A DNA stretch of 64,000 bases from NCBI GenBank assembly GCA_946811695.1, contig OX328127.1:46916982-46980981 (forward strand), written 5' to 3'. The position numbers and the translations under genes are program-made. How positions within the stretch are numbered: position 1 is the stretch's first letter; the number at the start of each line of letters is the position of its first letter. Shown here piece by piece: positions 31,382 to 43,202 of the stretch. The DNA is from Gonocerus acuteangulatus. Its lineage: Eukaryota; Arthropoda; Insecta; Hemiptera; Coreidae. The notes below the pieces were generated by a model. It was not told the DNA's origin, made no database searches, and worked only from the letters and a program-made list of their open reading frames with translations.

Positions 31382-32433
31382 AGTCCGTCACGCAGGAGCT
31401 GCATAACTAAGCACTTTCCTCAGAATTTGGGTAATGTAGACTGCTTTCCAGAACAATTTGCTTAAAATATCCTACATAAATAAAATAAAAACATGAATAG
31501 TTCTCTTTTAAATTTGTAATGAGTAACTGATCAATTATTAATTTGCTTCCAGAGTTATGTTTACACATGGTACCTATTAAACTACGTAATAAATACAAAA
31601 AAACCTCATATTATCGTATTTTGATCTAACGCAGGAACAGGATACAGTCACTCTAGTGGTAGAAAGCGCTCCTTGCGGCGGCTTTGTGAACCTACGTCTG
31701 GCGGGCTTTTCTATTGAAATATATTACAAATTAAACCCCCGCTTTCCAATTGACCGATTCAGCTCATTTTTACAACACTTCTTTCTCATGAGTTACCCAC
31801 GACGTATACCGCGTTTCGTTACAATACAGCAGAAATTACGACCGGTATGAGTATATTAGGAATTTGGGTCCGAAGTAAACCCCCCCATCTAATGAACCGA
31901 TTTAGTTTATTTTTACAACACATATTTACCTGTAGATTTCCACTACGAATACCGAGTTTCGTAGAAATTTACCAAAACTCACGGCTGGTACTGGCGAATT
32001 GGTATTGTGGGTCCGGAGTAACCCCCCCCCCCTCCTAATGAACCGATTTAGTTTATTTTTACAACACATATTTACCTGTGGATTACCACTACGAATACCG
32101 AGTTTCGTCGAAATATACCAACAATCACGGCTGGTAGTGGCGAATTGGTATTGTGGGTCCGGAGTAAACCCCCCCTTCTAATGAACCGATTTAGTTCATT
32201 TTTATATCTCACTTTTCTCTCTATATTACCACTACGAATACCAAGTTTTGTTGAAATATAACAAATATTACGGCTGACATAGTCAAATTAGTGTTTTGGG
32301 TTCGGGGTAAACCCCCCCTTCCGGTAGACCGACTTTGGTGGTTAACGAACTCGTTCAATCGTTTGCTAATTGAATGCTATATACCAAGTTTCGTGACGAA
32401 AAAATAAACACTCCGGCCGCTATCGTGTTAACA

Positions 32434-32489
<56 letters not shown>

Positions 32490-32649
32490 TATATATATAT
32501 GTGTGTATATATATATAGATACATATAAATTTTAACGGGGGTCATTTTCGGTGTCTACTAGGTAGGATCGATAAAGATTTGAAGACATTTTTCAAAAATT
32601 CCGTCATGAGTCCAACCTCAATAGCTACTTTCCTTCGGAGGAAAGTGCT
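31382..32649 (+). mobile_element. Helentron-like element, type 1, full-length copy D
   Basis: A clean copy: AGTCCGTCACGCAGGAGCTG, inner AGCACTTTCCTC, then a left region ending GACCGATTCAGCTC. Subunits of about 141-146 bp follow, each opening with GTAAACCCCCC and closing with AATTGGTATTGTGGGTCCGG-type sequence. After them come GTTAACGAACTCGTTCAATC, (TA)n at 32438-32486, GGTAGGATCGATAAAGATTT and the hairpin ACTTTCCTTCGGAGGAAAGT plus GCT. AAAA flanks both ends. Nearly identical to copy A. Short ORFs in it arise because unit lengths are near multiples of three. Confidence 0.85.
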
Positions 32650-32653
32650 AAAA

Positions 32654-34035
32654 AGTCCGATTCGCAGGAACTGCGTCATCTTAGCGCGGTTCCGTTCTTA
32701 TCTCTAGTGTTTATGAAGGCATAGAATAGAAACAGTTATTACTTTCTTTAGATCAATAGCGAAACAGCTATCCAAATGAAATCTCAAACAAACCAGTCTT
32801 GAAAGGTCTTGATTTACAATCTTACCTGTATGGGTCAGCTATACCATAAGTCGGGCAGAAAGGCCTCCGCTCAGAGGCATTTGGAAAGCCTTGGGATCTC
32901 TCTCTTTGAACGCTACATTTCTAACAATAAATTGATCTTCTTATTTTACTTAATCTGTTTTATTGTCAAATACATTATCTGACTATAAGCAATTTAAAAA
33001 TAACAAGGAATAAAACAGACAAAAAGAACAGTTCGAATAAGCGAAATCAATTACTTTAAAGTTTTAAGTACTTATTTCTCCGATTGACATTGCCTAATCA
33101 AAACTTTCATCAGAACCATTTTTGTAGAGCATTTAGTGAGCTTTCTAATGGTCATCTTCCGTTTCCCACGATTCTCAACCTTTTTCGAGATATTAAGGAA
33201 TGTATACAAAGTTACCAAAACTTTTTATGTCTGTTAATAAAATATTTTATTCTAACCCTTCCTAAACGCCAAACGTAACAAAAATTTCAACATATTAGTT
33301 TTAATGAATGTAGAACATGAAGAAAATGTTTCAACTGAATCCCATAATTCTAAGTACCAAAATCAAAGAGAAAAATAACAGTTCGAATAAGCGAAATCAA
33401 TTACTTTAAAGTTTTATGCACTTATTTCTCCGATTGACATCGCCTAATCAAAACTTTCTTTAGAACCATTTTTGTAGAGCATTTAGTGACCTTTCTAATG
33501 GTCATCTTCCGTTTCCCAAGATTCTCAACCTTTTTCGAGATATTAAGGAAAGTATACGAAGTTTCCAAAACTTCTCATGTCTGTACATAAAATATTTTAT
33601 TCTAACCCTTCTTTAACTCCAAACGTAACATAACTTTCAACATATTAGTTTTAATGAAAGTAGAACATGCAGATAATGTTTCAACTGAATCCCGTTATTC
33701 TAAGTACCCAAACCAAAAACGGCATTCAAAAACTATTTTTCCAATTTTCTCGACAACAGTTAAAGCTATCGCCTTGAAAATGGTTTCATTCGTTTTCCTA
33801 GCCCAAGAAGCCTATAAAACGAGTACTTACAAGCTTATGAACTCAAAAACGTAAGCGTTACGATTTTTTCTGCGCGAATTTCGCCCCAAACGCCATCTTC
33901 TAGTGGGCGGATTTTGCTGGTTAACGAACTTGACCTTTCAAATTGGACGACAGATTTTTGTACCAAATTTCATCAACATCGGACCATTCGTCTTCTACCT
34001 AGAGAGCGAACAGACAAATATATATATATATATAA

Positions 34036-34094
<59 letters not shown>

Positions 34095-34228
34095 AATTTG
34101 AACCACCGTTATTTTCGGTTTCTAGGGGTTCTGAAACGCGAAATTTTCTAGTCGGCACTTCCGGATTGTTTCATTGTATCAACCCTATAAGCGGGGTTCC
34201 TCCCTATGGGGGAGGGAGGAACCGCGCT
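32654..34228 (+). mobile_element. Helentron-like element, type 2, full-length copy
   Basis: Starts AGTCCGATTCGCAGGAACTG with an inner AGCGCGGTTCC, and ends in a hairpin AAGCGGGGTTCCTCCCTATG...GGAGGAACCGCGCT followed by AAAA. (TA)n lies at 34018-34092. The body has a direct duplication with a 350-bp period (AACAGTTCGAATAAGCG at 33027 and 33377). It shares the end layout of type 1 (AGTCCG..CGCAGGA.CTGC) but not its body. It follows type 1 copy D with only AAAA between. No replicase gene. Confidence 0.85.
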
Positions 34229-35387
34229 AAAACGTATATATACAAAATATATAACCACCAAGTAATAATAATATGGAACAAAACAAAGAGTGATTAAGAG
34301 AACCAATGACACAACAAAATACATAAATAAAAGAGAAATAAATACAATTAAAAGTGATAATTAAATAATTATTAAAATGTATCTCTTTGTATTTATGTAT
34401 TTATTTTTTGTGAAATATTTTTTATTTTTTACGTTTTACAATCTGTAGTACAGCATAGCAATCTTTTCTATTTGCGTTCATCTCATGTGCGTTAAATATT
34501 GTATTGAATATAGTGTGTTAACTGATAATAGTCTAAATGATTTCCAAACTTGCTCAAACCAGAATCTTTATAATGGAGGATCGAAATAGATAAGCCTCGC
34601 GCAATCATAGCTTTCTTATTTATGTTTTCTATGGAATTTTTAAATCTCTCGTTTGTCATTAGTAATACTTTTTAAGCTACACCAATGAACGAATATTATT
34701 TATAGATGTTTATTAGAAATGTTTTGCTTATAATTTTGGGTGCGCTTTTTTACCTTCTCCTAATGTGTCACATTAAAATTAATTTCGGTTTAAGTGTCAT
34801 GAACATTTAGTCATAAGATGTGAATGTAAATGAAGTACTTAAAAAATATATATATATATATATATTTATATATAAATATATAGGGTTCCCTTCATATTGG
34901 AAGAGAGCTAAAACGCTGAAATGTTGCTCATAATAAGCTAAGAGCCCACGCTAGAAGTTATATTTCATGTATTGAAATGTCAGAGATCTTCTCAGTATTT
35001 AATCTCAGCAGTCATATAAGCATAAAGGCTTCTACACATAAATATGAAATTGTTAAGGGAATATTTTACCTTAAGCGATTAAATATGAGTCAACCATATA
35101 CAACTAACCAGACAATTTACACCAAAACTACTTACATTCTCTAGCTTATATTATAAGCATAAAAATGTTAATTTGTAACCAGAGCAAAAAAATTTTTCTT
35201 TTTTTTTATCAATGCAAAATAAATAAAAATAATTAATTAAGTGTTTAGGTAATTATAATATGAATACATTTAAAAGATATGTCCATAAAAGTCTGAACAC
35301 ATATATTCTTAAAATATTTATAACTATAATTTGTAAGTTTATCCCGGTAGCATATTTTTTGTCTGTAACATATTTTCCATCTAGGAG
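34229..35387. other. Unassigned sequence
   Basis: Nothing recognised except a short (TA)n near 34848-34882. Confidence 0.5.
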
Positions 35388-35507
35388 TATTAGGGCGGTT
35401 CCATAGGGAGAAAACCCGCTTATGAGGTTGACCTCATGACACAATCCGGCCTACACGAAAATTTCATTTTTCAGATCCCATAGATCAATAATATAACGGT
35501 GGTTCAA

Positions 35508-35563
<56 letters not shown>

Positions 35564-35650
35564 TTGTCTGTTCGCTCTCTAGCTGGCTCAAAAATGGTCC
35601 GATCTTGATAAAATTTGGTAAAACAATTGCGATTTATGACGAAAAAAAAT
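35388..35650 (-). mobile_element. Type 2 Helentron-like fragment
   Basis: AGGGCGGTTCCATAGGGAGA, then AACCCGCTTATGAGGTTGAC, CAATCCGGCC and GGTGGTTCAAATTTA, then (TA)n at 35510-35562 and TGTCTGTTCGCTCTCTAGCT. It holds the hairpin end and part of the body; the AGTCCG end is missing. Confidence 0.8.
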
Positions 35651-35741
35651 GGAAACTTCTTGAATCACTAATGTTACACTCTCCTTTGTTGTAAGATTTT
35701 CGACTCTTTTAAAGTAGAAAACAACTTTTAAAACTTGCTGG

Positions 35742-35813
35742 TTCGGCTCCGACGATTAGTTTACTTAGTTTGGCTCCGACGATTAGTTTACTTAGTTTGG
35801 CTCCGACGATTTG
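35742..35813. repeat. 27-bp tandem repeat, ~2.6 copies
   Basis: GGCTCCGACGATTAGTTTAC plus TTAGTTT repeats nearly perfectly. Any frame through it is a by-product of the unit length being divisible by three. Confidence 0.9.
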
Positions 35814-36313
35814 ATTGGAATTATGGCCAACAAGAGAGACATGATAATCTTTTCTTAACTTGTGTGACAAACTACCGGAAGAAGTTGAAACCATTTTACA
35901 AGCCTAGGAAGAACATGTCACGAACATCATTTCACACCAGCAGCACCACTAAAATGGAAATGCAACTATATTAACAAAAATTGAAGACCAAATTGAATGA
36001 GAAATTGAACTGCAATGTGTGTTTTGTATCTCACACTGACAGGACTGACTTCCATTAAAGAGTGAATTCTCAGGAACCAGGAATAGACTTGTTTGTTTGG
36101 CTTTTCGTGCAGAATTAACAAGGGAATGACTAAATGAATTAAAAATAATTACCCGATTAGAAGTAATTACAAATAAAATACCTTAAAAAAAGTATCTGAA
36201 AGAATTATTTTCAAATGAACATTTCAAGACTTCAATGAGGGTCACCTCGCAGTTGTTCAATTGAACTTATATTTTGCACAGATCGTTATTTTGTTGATTG
36301 GAACAAGACAGGT
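35814..36313. other. Unassigned sequence
   Basis: Nothing recognisable. Confidence 0.5.
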
Positions 36314-36378
36314 GGGTGGGAGGTAATTTTTTTTTCGGCGCATCGACTTCTCGGCCATTAGCGCCGGGTGGGAGGTAA
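36314..36378 (-). mobile_element. 39-bp tail-only SINE insertion with perfect 13-bp TSD
   Basis: The insert at 36327-36365 reads, on the minus strand, GGCGCTAATGGCCGAGAAGT, CGATGCGCCG and nine A. GGGTGGGAGGTAA flanks it exactly at 36314-36326 and 36366-36378. It therefore contains only the shared SINE tail plus oligo-A, inserted by target-primed reverse transcription. Recent, judging by the perfect TSD. Confidence 0.92.
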
Positions 36379-38607
36379 ACTTTTGGAAAGTTGAATAATA
36401 AGGACTGCCCTAATATATATGTACATGTATATAGTATTTGCGGGAGTGCCTACTGTTGACATGATGAATCCAGCTTAGTGAGCTCTGCTAATCCCCTGTG
36501 GTATAGACAGACTGTAGTCTTCATCCCCAGTATATCGCGAGCAGTCATGTCACCATCTCTCCTGTCTCTACAGCCTCTTGGGTGCCCCTCAAGCTATATG
36601 CTATACTGGAATATATTTCGCCCTTTCCTAGGTAAGCCTATTATAATATTAATAAACTATTCATTTTCTATTAATTCTCTTCAATTTATTATATCTTTAT
36701 ATCACCTGCTTTTAATATTTTACTAACTTCTCACACACACACACACACACACACACATCTATATATATATATATACACATATACTAGCGATAATCAGTCG
36801 CTAGTTAAGTCTAGAATTTTCGATTAGTTCGAACAACATATATGCTACCTACTAGACTTCAATTATGTTTTTTACACAGTATAAAGAAACGAATCTGACA
36901 TCGAATCTGACTTTTTTTTAAATCAAAATTGTTTTTATAATCGATAACTTTTTAAATGTAGGTATATGGAATATTTTGGCAGAATAATGACTTCTAAAGA
37001 GTCGAGTATGTAAAACAATTTTTGATTTAAAAACGGTTGTCAGATTCGTTTTTAGCACATTGAAAACCCCCTAAATTCAAATTTTGGGAACATTACAAAA
37101 ATTAAAAAAAAATGTATTTTAAATTTCGCTAAGGGGGGACCCTTAAAATTTTGTTAAAGATTCAAGAATCCGGCCATATTTCAAAGAATATTTACCCGAT
37201 TCAAACCAAACTTGGAGGGTCGATAAATGCCATAATGTGACACATTTCCGTCTAATAGGGGTGTTTCACAAGTTCTGGAATTGACGTTATATGCAAAAAA
37301 GTTTACATTTTATTTTTATTTTGAGAACAATTTTTCGCTACTACCTTTTGAGATAATACAATAGTCATTTATATTGTTAGAAAAAGGAGTCTTTCTTTTT
37401 TCGAAAGATTTCATTGACGAAAAAATCGGATTATTTCAAGGGGAGATATTGAATTCCAAAACGTCACTTTGCTTTTTCGCTTGCAAATATTTAGCCTCTT
37501 CCAGACTAGGAAAAATCATTAATTTTTGTTTTCAATGATATTCACTATATTAGGGTTTCTTGGGGTGCTGATTTTAAATCTGCTATTATTTTTGGCGTAA
37601 AAAAAAATGTATAATACTAGTTTACTTGAAAACGTAAGCATATTTTTGAATATATTTGATGAAATATAAATTATTGTTTAACGATTATATTTTTCATTTA
37701 ATCTACTCTATAAAACAGATGGATTGGCGAAATAATCATGTCGATATCATTTTCTAAACTCGATATAAAAAATAAAGCACTTTCAACCTATTTTATTTTA
37801 TTTCTCGGCTCCCAAGACGCCGGAACGCGACGGACACGTGTCGACTATTTTTCGATGTAGAATCACCAGACAAAAATTGGTCCAAATCGGTGACCCCATC
37901 GCCGTATACTCCCCTTGTAAGACGATGTTACTCCTTAATGAAAAAACGCGCAAAATATGACTATCTACTCCGATTATCCTAAAGATAAACCATAGGAAAG
38001 CAACCTCCCAGAGGAGCGAGCGCTAATTGGCCTACTCATACCGAATCGATATATTTGCTTCAGTTTGTGCTTGACTCGAGAGCCGACAATTCACAGAACC
38101 AATTTGAGCCACGATTTCCAATTGTACATGCCAATTACTCCAGGAGCATTATGGATTGCTCTATAACGCCAGCTATGAATACCTCTTAGCTTAGCTCTTA
38201 TATTATCATGGCGCTTTATCTGTATTTTGATTTAGGTTTATTGCATTTATTGAATATTCTACAACATTGCAGGAAAATCAGTTAGCTGGTAAAATCTTTT
38301 CCTATACTATTAAATTTTAATGAAAAAAAAATTACTGAGCCGAAAACACCGTTCATTATTACATGTAAAATGTGATATTTTCCGAATACACAATGTTTAA
38401 AAACACGTTTTTTTTTTGTTTTTTTAATTGTTCCTCCATACACATCATTCATTTACTACCATTCATTTTCTTCCTTATATTGCCAGGATTATAACGGATG
38501 GTCATATATATTAGGTACAGATGCATATGGTAAAATAATATCGTTGTACAGACACAATACTTTTATTTTGTCTTTATGGCCTGGTCACCACAAGCGGTCG
38601 TTCACAT
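36379..38607. other. Unassigned; (CA)n(TA)n near 36.75 kb
   Basis: A CA run at 36734-36757 leads into TA repeats. CTAGCGATAATCAGTCGCTAG (about 36784-36804) is a small hairpin. CAAACCAAACTTGGAGGGTC near 37200 carries the motif common to several elements here. No gene recognised. Confidence 0.45.
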
Positions 38608-38610
38608 TTG

Positions 38611-38664
<54 letters not shown>

Positions 38665-39201
38665 TTCTAAATAACTTCACATATAAATATATATAAAAAA
38701 CTAAGATGTTTAAATTTTGGTGCATTTGGAGTTAAGGAAGTATTCGAAAAAAAATATTTTATTAGCAGCCATGAAAAGTTTTGGGATCTTGGTATATTTT
38801 CGTAAATATCTCGAAAACGATTGGGAAATCGTGGGAAGTGGAGGGTAGCCATTCCAAAGCATTCTAAATTCTCTGCAAAAAAGATTTTTAAACAATTTTC
38901 GATGGGACGATATTAATCGGAGAAACAAGTGCTTAAAACTTCGAAAGCGTTTTTTTTTTTTGTTCTTTTAAACGGGTATTCAACTTTGTTTAACTCACTT
39001 TTAATTTGTTGTCTTTTGTTTTAAATTGCATTTGTTAGTAAAATTAGAATTTTAGTAACAGAAGGCAAGAAAATGAGAAACGTATTGGTAATGGCCTTTT
39101 CCTAGAGCGCACGTTGAGGAAGAGGATAGAGTAATTTCCGATTAGGATACAATCAGTTTCCTTTTGTAGCGCCTTAACCTTTATTCTCTTTGTGATTTTT
39201 T

Positions 39202-39993
39202 AAAATATTGGGTCTTTTTGCGAAGACCACATCCAGTTACTTTTGAAGTAGCAGTAGTGATTGTATCAGTGATTTAGCGCATGCGCATAACTCCTTTGCC
39301 TTCCTATTGGAGGATTGGATGACCAATTGCATTCGTTCTTGCTGGGAGTAAAGTAACCTTCAACAGTGAATTAGCTTTTGTTTATGAAAAAGCTCTGCTT
39401 ATGTTTGTGAGAAAAATGAGTCTTTTACAATTAGTTCGCGATGTTCCTGACAAAGTAAAAGGGATTGGTTTCTTACTGGGAAAAATTAATGGAATCCTAT
39501 TAATTTTAGCGAGTTGGATAGACTAGAGTCGCTACAATTAATATAATTCTATTAATTGGGAGTTGGATTGACTAGGGTTTTGATATTGTCTTGAGCGAGC
39601 GGAGCGAGCGGAAACGCATAGCATGTAATGCCTAATAAATGTAAAATATCCAAAAAAGAGAGAGAGAAAAGGAATAAAATATGTTTGTTTACAAATAACG
39701 TTGTTTGTTATCCTTCATAACCTGCAAAACAGTCAACTTTAAAGCTTAATAACTTATTTCATAGTTGAGAGAATTGATTTTGATCATATTAACCTTTTTA
39801 TTAATAAATATTGCTTGCCATTATCTAATATGAATTATAACCGTAGATAACGAGTCAAGAAGTAGTAGATAACCAGCAAAGAACCTATAAGCTAATCAGT
39901 AAGCTTATCAGCGAGTAGGAGTAACTGTTATAAATCACTACTGCTACTTCAAAAGTAACTGGATGTGGTCTTCGCAAAAAGACCCAAAATATT
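39202..39993. mobile_element. 776-bp TIR transposon with 8-bp TSD
   Basis: TIRs of about 50 bp start GGGTCTTTTTGCGAAGACCA at 39210 and end with the complement at 39985. AAAATATT flanks both ends (39202-39209 and 39986-39993). An 8-bp duplication suggests hAT, P or Merlin; the GGG start is not typical of hAT, so the superfamily is open. A partial copy lies at 52243-52909. It contains a small ORF region (see 39345-39528). Confidence 0.88.
39345..39528 (+). pseudogene. Small ORF remnant in the 776-bp transposon
   Basis: The sequence encodes VLAGSKVTFNSELAFVYEKA, then LLMF, a one-base change of frame in GAGAAAAATGAG, and later VRDVPDK and GIGFLLGKINGILLILASWID. The second copy at 52250-52444 is open throughout. 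I recognise no family; it may be a captured exon or a transposase remnant. Confidence 0.5.
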
Positions 39994-40093
39994 TTTCACG
40001 AAAGATCAAACCCTACCAATAACTGCTTTTATTTCTTTACTAATGGCACTAGGGATATGAACGGAACCGCGTTACTACGAGTCGGACTTTTTT

Positions 40094-40590
40094 CATTTTT
40101 TTTTTTTTTTTTTTTTTTGCATACTCAGACATTTTCTTATTTGTAACCAGGAATGTTCCTAGACCAGTGGATGAGCCGCTTGTCTCAAAATGCCATTTTA
40201 GATTCGTTCCTTCCTTCCTTCAGACGTTTTATGGCTACAGACTTTCTATACAAAGATCGCATCTCGCTATTTTCGAATGAACATAAATGCCTAACCACTC
40301 GCGCGCATCCACGAGCAAAATAGACAGCACAATATACTAATACACTTTAATGTTACGCCGGACAATACACAGTCTGAAGGACAAGCACTTATAGAAGTAG
40401 GGGCTATTGCCTCGTTTCAGAGAGAGGAAGAGAAAAAGATTAAGATAGAGAAGGTGCAGTAAACAAGAAGGAGACGGAGAGATGAGGGAACAGAAGAAAA
40501 GAGATTCTAAAGATATAGGGGTCGGGAGGGAGTAGAAAAAGAGAGATAGAATGCTGGTGAGAGAAAGAGAGATTGTGGGGGAGGGAGGGA
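40094..40590. other. Unassigned, purine-rich towards the right
   Basis: A poly-T run at 40096-40118 follows the type 2 end. From 40420 the strand becomes purine-rich and leads into the (GA)n. No gene. Confidence 0.5.
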
Positions 40591-40596
40591 GGGAGG

Positions 40597-40597
40597 G

Positions 40598-40695
<98 letters not shown>

Positions 40696-40712
40696 AAGAG
40701 AGAGAGAGAGAT
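40597..40712. repeat. (GA)n microsatellite
   Basis: About 55 GA units, preceded by (GGGA)n at 40578-40600. The long ORFs here (RE- or LS-repeats) are artefacts of the dinucleotide. Confidence 0.97.
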
Positions 40713-41590
40713 AGGGTCATATATTAGTATGCTGGTCATATATTGGAGGGGCACCTCCGACTTGAGCCCTCGCCCTATCAACCACTCTCTCTCTCGCTTA
40801 GATACAATCCAATTTTGTCTTTCCCTCTCAGAACCTTTGCAAGGTAAAATACATTTTTACAAGGCAAGAGGATTTGTAGCACCTCTGTAAAACCTCACAT
40901 AATGACATTATTATTATTATTATTAGGCCAACAAATGGTTTGGGTGAATAATGTGATTTCCAAAATTGAAAAAGTATATTATAAGTAGGTTTTTGCACCT
41001 ATTGCTTTTATTGAATATATTAAAGCACTTTCCATAGGAAGAAAACAAAAACTGCGGACTCAAGGGATCTTTACTATAAATAGCATTACTGATTAAAGAA
41101 TTAGTAATTTCTTTCTTTAGACAAATGATGTTTTAAATGAACACTGGAATCTACAACTTTATTTGATATTCTTAAGCAACTTTGGCTTAAAAACATTACA
41201 TTTCCATTTACATGAAGTAATATTTTCCTGAGTAAGTTTCTCCCACAACTTGACAAATTACACTTATGTACATAGCTAACAATAGTTTTAGCTTAAATGT
41301 GATTTAGCGATGACTAAACTGAAAAAAAAAAACGTTACAAAAATTTGTCCGCTGACGATCGCGCATGCGGGGTGGCCATGTATGAAAACGAAGACTGTAT
41401 GTTATACAGTACATTACATAGGTTTGTCCGGTGGTCCTAAAGCATATTTATGTTCCCGAATTTGAGAAGAAGGCCCTAAACGAAATTAATTTTCTTCTAT
41501 TTTTTAACATAAGTGTTTTACTGAGAGGAGATCGTTGACCGTAGATGATGCAAGGTAGGGATTGTCGGGGTTCGGTCACTGCTACTTAAT
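40713..41590. other. Unassigned sequence
   Basis: No gene recognised. Confidence 0.5.
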
Positions 41591-41593
41591 AAA

Positions 41594-41698
41594 ACTAAAT
41601 TTTATCATAAAAATGGTTTTATTGTGCCGACGTTTCGGCTTGAACTTCAAGCCTTCATCAGGGCTGTAAAAAACAAGAAGGACGGACGTAATACTGAA

Positions 41699-41747
<49 letters not shown>

Positions 41748-42500
41748 TACATACACAAATCAAATACACATACATATATACATACATACATATATAGAAA
41801 AAGACAAAAACATAAAATACAAGAACATAATATATAGAAGAACAATGTGCTCTAGAAGTGTTTGGATTATTAGGAAAACAGATATAAGAATAACAGATTA
41901 CATATTAGATTAGATATAAGAATAACAATATGGGCTTACCGATGGGAAGATAGAGAACTATTCCTCACAAATGCGGGATCATTTCTGACAGTTAATACAG
42001 GGAAACATAGGAAGAAAGGAGTTGGTGAGGGGGGGGGGGGGTTCTGGACCACCCAATGGACAGAGAACATAGAAGATGAAAGAAAGAGCGGCGAAAGCGG
42101 CGAAGTACAGTAAGGGGTCATAAAGTCAAAAAATGTTGTGTTAATGGAAAGGGAGGGAGGTATAAAGGGCTATATTGCAGGCCCTTAGGATGGATATTAG
42201 GGGATTAGGATGGAGTTTTTAATAAATGGAAGATGTTGGAGTAGGTAGAGGAGATGACTTCTTTGTCAATTTTGTCATTAACTGGGTTATTTTCTAGGTG
42301 GATAAAAATTGATTCGGAAAGGAGGCGTTTGTCTTCGTTTGGATTCAGTGGAAAGGATGGAGTATTGGTCAAAACCAAAGTCATGTCCGTCTGTGATGGC
42401 ATGTCTAGTTAAAGCTGTCTTTATGTCTTTATTCCGTACATCGTTTTTGTGGTTGTTGATACGTTTTCTTACTGGGTTTTTACTTCATTGGTCATAAGTG
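41594..42500 (-). mobile_element. Penelope-like element, 3' part: GIY-YIG C-terminus, 3' UTR and hammerhead-like terminus
   Basis: Coding remnant at 42205-42500, then about 520 bp without clear coding, with (TA)n at 41702-41745, then a terminal motif at 41629-41661 on the minus strand: CTGATGA, one extra A, stem GGCTTGA/TCAAGCC with an AGT loop, and GAAACGTC. The order coding, spacer, hammerhead-like terminus also appears in the element at 48.8-50.3 kb. Confidence 0.8.
42205..42500 (-). pseudogene. Penelope-like GIY-YIG endonuclease, C-terminal fragment
   Basis: The minus strand gives NPVRKRINNHKNDVRNKDIK, TALTRHAITDGHDFGFDQYS and ILSTES. After a frameshift near 42355 it continues NPNEDKRLLSESIFIHLENN and PVNDKIDKEVISSTYSNIFH to a stop. 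It matches the tail that follows the GIY-YIG motif in Penelope-like proteins (ALxxHAxxxxHxFxFDxxxIL...E). The catalytic GIY-YIG part and the RT are absent. Confidence 0.85.
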
Positions 42501-43202
42501 TTTTACTTCATTCATTGGCATAAGTGTTTTACTTCATTGGTCGAGTTCAGAACATATTGTTCTTTGTGTAATCCCCAAAGAAATCGAACACGGTATTAAA
42601 AGACAATAGCAGATCATCACAACGGCATAAAAATAACCGAATGTATCACGATACCTTCAAAATATAGGTTTTTCTGAAAATCTGACGTTTTCTCTGAGCC
42701 CCAACCATATCTCGCCTTCAAATGTTTTTTTTTTGTTTTTTTTTTTTATATAAATATATATTTCACGTATAGACATTTAATTTATGCGTGCATTCTAAAG
42801 ATTTTGACTGAATGGCTTTGCGACAACCCCAACATTTTATTATATTGGCATTGGTCAAAGTAGATTTCACGGGACGCCTAGACTTCGATTACTTCAGTAA
42901 TCCATACTGAATTCTTGCATGTTATAGGTTATCGAAGGCATGAGGAGAATTGCTATTAATAGGAAGATTGAGACAGAAATATCGTGGCATTGATATTATC
43001 GGTTAATGCAGCGTGTAGCGGCCAGCCTTCGACCGTCCTTGTTTCAGTCTTACGAAAATAGTCCCATGGACCGGTTATATTTCTCTATACATTTATTTCA
43101 TTCATAGTTTTATTTTATTTAATAGCCTTGTTGGTGATCATGAATTACAATGTACGGAATTTATACATAACTAGGTCGAACTGAGTATTAAGTACAGAAT
43201 TC
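42501..43202. other. Unassigned; Penelope-like tail fragment at 42650-42720
   Basis: AAATCTGACGTTTTCTCTGA followed by GCCCCAACCATATCTCGCCTTC matches the end of the Penelope-like element at 50345-50395. The rest is unassigned. Confidence 0.5.

Larger units (their letters stand above)
38608..40090 (-). mobile_element. Type 2-related Helentron-like element, split by a 776-bp transposon
   Basis: After (TA)n at 38614-38662, TTTGGAGTTAAGGAAG, AATATTTTATTAGCAG, ATATCTCGAAAACGATTGGG and AATCGGAGAAACAAGTGCTT follow the type 2 body with many changes. The right end at about 40040-40090 is GGGATATGAACGGAACCGCG...GAGTCGGACTTTTTT, as at 62.1 kb. The insertion at 39210-39985 lies between. The hairpin end is missing beyond the (TA)n. 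Confidence 0.65.

Noticed and set aside
31656..32181. Repeated similar ORFs (MNRFSLFLQHIF-type) in type 1 elements
   Set aside because: The ~144-bp tandem unit is close to a multiple of three, so one frame stays open by arithmetic. C-run length changes break it between units, and no domain is recognisable.
40337..40890. Long Ser-Leu or Arg-Glu repeat ORFs on both strands
   Set aside because: They are read-through of the (GA)n microsatellite; all frames are open there and no domain is present.
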